From Paralvinella palmiformis (Eukaryota; Annelida; Polychaeta; Terebellida; Alvinellidae): DNA of 64,000 nt. Shown piece after piece: positions 60,989 to 64,000 of the stretch. Location: the NCBI GenBank assembly GCA_025642065.1, contig JAODUP010000125.1:583501-647500 (forward strand). Reading direction: 5' to 3'. The translations under genes and the position numbers were made by a program. Under the pieces are notes generated by a model. It ran no database searches. It was not told the DNA's origin and saw only the letters and a list, made by a program, of their open reading frames with translations. The number at the start of each line of letters is the position of its first letter. The stretch's first letter is position 1.

Positions 60989-61801
60989 TACCGTTTATTG
61001 ATGTATTGTATCGTAAAACTCCTGCTCAAAGTTCGAATCTGACTAATACCTGTAAGAGTGGGATGTCTTCCTAAGGAGTCATCTCTCCGCTATTTGTCCT
61101 AATTGTGACTAGCTTCGAAGCCAAACAAGTCACTTACTTACTGATATGCATGTTTATAGTCATGTGCCTTTGTTCTTCTTCTGACGGTGGACCACGCATT
61201 AATTAATTCATTAATTCATTCATTCATACATCAATTAATTCGTTCACTGGTTCATTCATTCGTTTGTTCTTCTGTTTATACCTTTCTTTATTTCGTTCAC
61301 TAGATTATATCCCCCACAATCCCATGCGCGCATCAACGAATCAGCGGAGAGAGTAGTTTAGTTACGACTTCTTTCATATCAAATAATGGAGTATTTATAT
61401 TCACTTTATAGGCCCACTTCTGTTGATTGTCACATTGCGTTCGGTTATACAATAAACACATCTTCTCAATGTAGAAACGAGGTAATTGAATTTACTATCC
61501 TCTGCTGCCCGAAATCAGCTTAGTAAATACACAACACTTACCGGAATTTGCTGAGGAGTTGATCAGTGCCTCCCCCCCCCCCTCCCCGCGAGCCTTTACG
61601 TAGCAGTCTGACGTATACACTGTGTTTATTGCCAGGAAAGATAAAACAGTGTTTTAAAGTTTATTCTATTTTCAATCTTTAACCGGACAACAAACGAGTG
61701 ACGGTCTTCTTATATTTATATTAATTGAAAGGATGATCATGATCATGATCATGATCATCATGATTATGATGTAAAACAAAACGATAATATTATTAATAAT
61801 A

Positions 61802-61848
<47 letters not shown>

Positions 61849-62899
61849 GCGTGTGTGTCAGTGTATGCGTGTCAGTGTGTGTGTGTGTATGCGTGTGTGC
61901 GTGCGTGTGTGTGTTAGTGTATGCGTGTATGGGTGTATCAGTGCGTGTGTTTGTCTGTTTGTGTGTGTAAACCTATTTTTCCTTAAACCAATACATCTTA
62001 TTCAACATGGTGACTCAACAGGCTCTAGCTTTGGAATGGTAACTATTCGTACCCGAATGAATTAGTTAATATTCACCAATCTACCGGTAAGATGAATTAG
62101 TCGGCACCTGTATATAAAATACTTCTAATTGGCACGCCATTTCTTATAAGAAACAACAAATTGCCATTGGCTAAAAGAAGAATGTACAAATAGTTTATAT
62201 CCCAGGTCGAATTAAGAATGAAGGTGTGTTGTATGTGCGTATATGCGTGTATGTGTACGTGCGTGTAGGTTTGAATGTATTGATGAATGTGGTGGGGGAA
62301 ATGTAGTTTGGTATTCGTTTGTAGAACATTTCAGGGCAGACGAGCGAGCTGCCTGGTATGAATTCGTGTGGATGCCGGCGACTCGAGAAGCAAATAAAGT
62401 GTTAAGAATTAGGGCCACTTAGTGACTTACATTAGCTGTTTATCCTCCCTGTCTGTACTATGCCAAAGGTAATCACCCAAATCACGATCTAGCTATTCGT
62501 GTAACACATGGGCTACACTGAGCAACAACACAGTGAGCTTCGGTTAAACGCACGTGCCAATGGTCGAGTTCAACCGTAGGCGAAACTTTCAGGATTTTTC
62601 TCGGCTCACTACATCGTGGTGGTGACCGATGCCCGCTCCACTGAATTATTTAAAATAAAGGGGGACGTTAAAAACCCCCTGAGGACGTAAAACACTCTGG
62701 CAGTGACCACCCTCATGGTATTTCGGCTCCATCTTTCCGTACTGCTCCCGATGCACGTGCGACTGGGCAACGAGGTTTCTACAACACTCCAAAACATAGA
62801 GCGCTGTGCTTATTATGTCTGACTAGCCTGGTAATCACCCCAGTCAGCTACACAATCCTAAACCGAGCAACAACACACCAAAAATAGATCACCTTCCGC
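60989..62899. other. Gene-free stretch
   Basis: Holds a B-box-like 'aagttcgaatctga' (61031-61044), degenerate ATTC repeats (61197-61265), a C run (61572-61583), (ATGATC)n (61736-61760), and TA and GT tracts (61809-61960). About 62500-62890 is GC-richer and contains 'gagcaacaacaca' twice (62521 and 62866), so it is probably an unclassified repeat. Confidence 0.4.
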
Positions 62900-64000
62900 C
62901 CCCCTATATTATTTCTGTACCTGATTTAATCAACGACACCCAGTCGTCTACCAATCTCCTGAATACGAATGGAAGCATATAATTCTGGTATCAGAGTTCT
63001 GATTCAAACACATACACCGCTGCATAGAAAATGATAACTTTGAGGCCAGATGTTCTCTGACATACAAACGAAATCCGGAATGTAAAATCAAGGGTAAAAC
63101 AAACTGAAAATCTGCGGTTCACTATCCATCAGCAATATACAGGTATTGTGAGGTTGGACAGTTGCTGGCCAAATCAAAGGCGACCCATTATTCAGACGAA
63201 AAAGAGTTGAAGCAGTCTGAAACGTCTGTTCTAGAACACAACATTTCTGATGGGACACGAAGGAAACGCCATTCTGCCAAGTTCCTCATCCGATGAGGAA
63301 ATGGCCAACACATTCAGCGATTTCTTCAAGAAGAAGATTGTAACAATTAGAGTCATCACTGATAGCCATACATCTACCATGAGTGGCACTGTTGTGATGA
63401 GTGATGATGTTAAATTTGACGGTCAGCCTCTGAAACAACTTGATGTCATCCTTGATGTCATCCTAATGTCTGCATCAAAGTTTTGTGAACTTCCTTTGAT
63501 TACTGCAATAATAGACAAATTATTGGCAGAGTCCGATGTTCCACTTTGTTTTAAAAAGCCAATGTTAGACCACTATTAATGTAACCAAATCTGTATAAAG
63601 AAGCGTCGACAAACTGCCGACCAGTGTCTAATTTGGCTTCATATGAGGTCAAGGACATCGTTAAACGTCTAGAAACTCGCTCGAGTGCTTACAGCTTACA
63701 TGATAATATTCATTCCGCTTACCGTAAAGGTCACTATACTCAGACAGTGTTCCTGAAGGTCCATCATGGCATTGCTGAAGAATTAGGTAACAAGTGTATG
63801 TCAGCACTAGTCTTGCCCGACTTGTCATCTCATTGATAATCTACTTCATCAAAGGCGTCTCGAATACTCCTTTGGGATGACTTGAGTGATAGATCTCAGT
63901 GTGATTCTGTAGGAATGAGACAAGTGGATGAATTTTAAGCGTACCCCAAGGATTGGTACTGGGAACACGTAAGTTGTATTCGTACTCACACCTAATATGT
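62900..64000 (+). mobile_element. Decayed CR1-like LINE, copy 3, runs off window
   Basis: Same subfamily as 41150-43365 and similar in DNA. Shared blocks are 'ccaagttcctcatccgatga' (about 63278), the reading 'ESDVPLCFKKPMLDHY' (about 63530), 'SAYRKGHYTQTVFLKVHHGI' (about 63715) and 'MSALVLPDLSS' (RT block A region, about 63800). It is interrupted by stops and frameshifts. The catalytic YADD region would lie beyond the window end. Confidence 0.85.

Overview
The window looks like animal nuclear DNA: AT-rich, full of di-, tri- and tetranucleotide microsatellites, tRNA-derived SINEs and decayed LINEs, with one intron-containing gene that has canonical GT-AG splice sites. The mix of CR1/L2-like and RTE-like LINEs, tRNA-SINEs ending in (ATC)n, a multicopy gene relic, and an eglin/potato-inhibitor-I type gene suggests a lophotrochozoan, most likely a marine mollusc. 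That assignment is inference; nothing here names the species.

Only one gene is convincingly intact. On the minus strand at 57144-55750 I can assemble a four-exon gene: a 5' UTR exon behind a TATA box, then three coding exons. It encodes a 67-residue, cysteine-free serine protease inhibitor of the potato inhibitor I (eglin c / CI-2, MEROPS I13) family. The predicted reactive bond is Ala43-Asp44. A SINE sits in its last intron.

Layout. 0.4-13 kb: an old ~4 kb tandem segmental duplication (about 370-4235 and 8580-12826), 8-9 kb apart. Its last 690 bp are almost identical while the rest is strongly diverged. 13-30 kb: microsatellite blocks, a 350-bp repeat present twice, a TTAA-flanked MITE-like element, SINEs, a short L2-like LINE tail and a long relic of a multicopy protein family (28.2-30.0 kb). 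30-40 kb: microsatellites, a tRNA-SINE with a LINE-like 3' hairpin, a dispersed repeat whose core has expanded into a 51-bp minisatellite later hit by a SINE, an RTE-like LINE end and an 800-bp trinucleotide array. 41-50.5 kb: two CR1-like LINE relics side by side (one carrying a nested SINE) and a near-full-length decayed L2/CR1-like LINE on the minus strand. 53.1-54.4 kb: a 17-copy, 78-bp minisatellite. 55.7-57.2 kb: the inhibitor gene. 57.2-64 kb: microsatellites, SINE fragments and another CR1-like LINE running off the window end.

I found no CRISPR array, operon, prokaryotic defence system, rRNA or functional tRNA. The most interesting items are the compact inhibitor gene, the conversion-like tract in the duplication, the 3' hairpin shared by SINE and LINEs, and the nested SINE insertions with readable target-site duplications.
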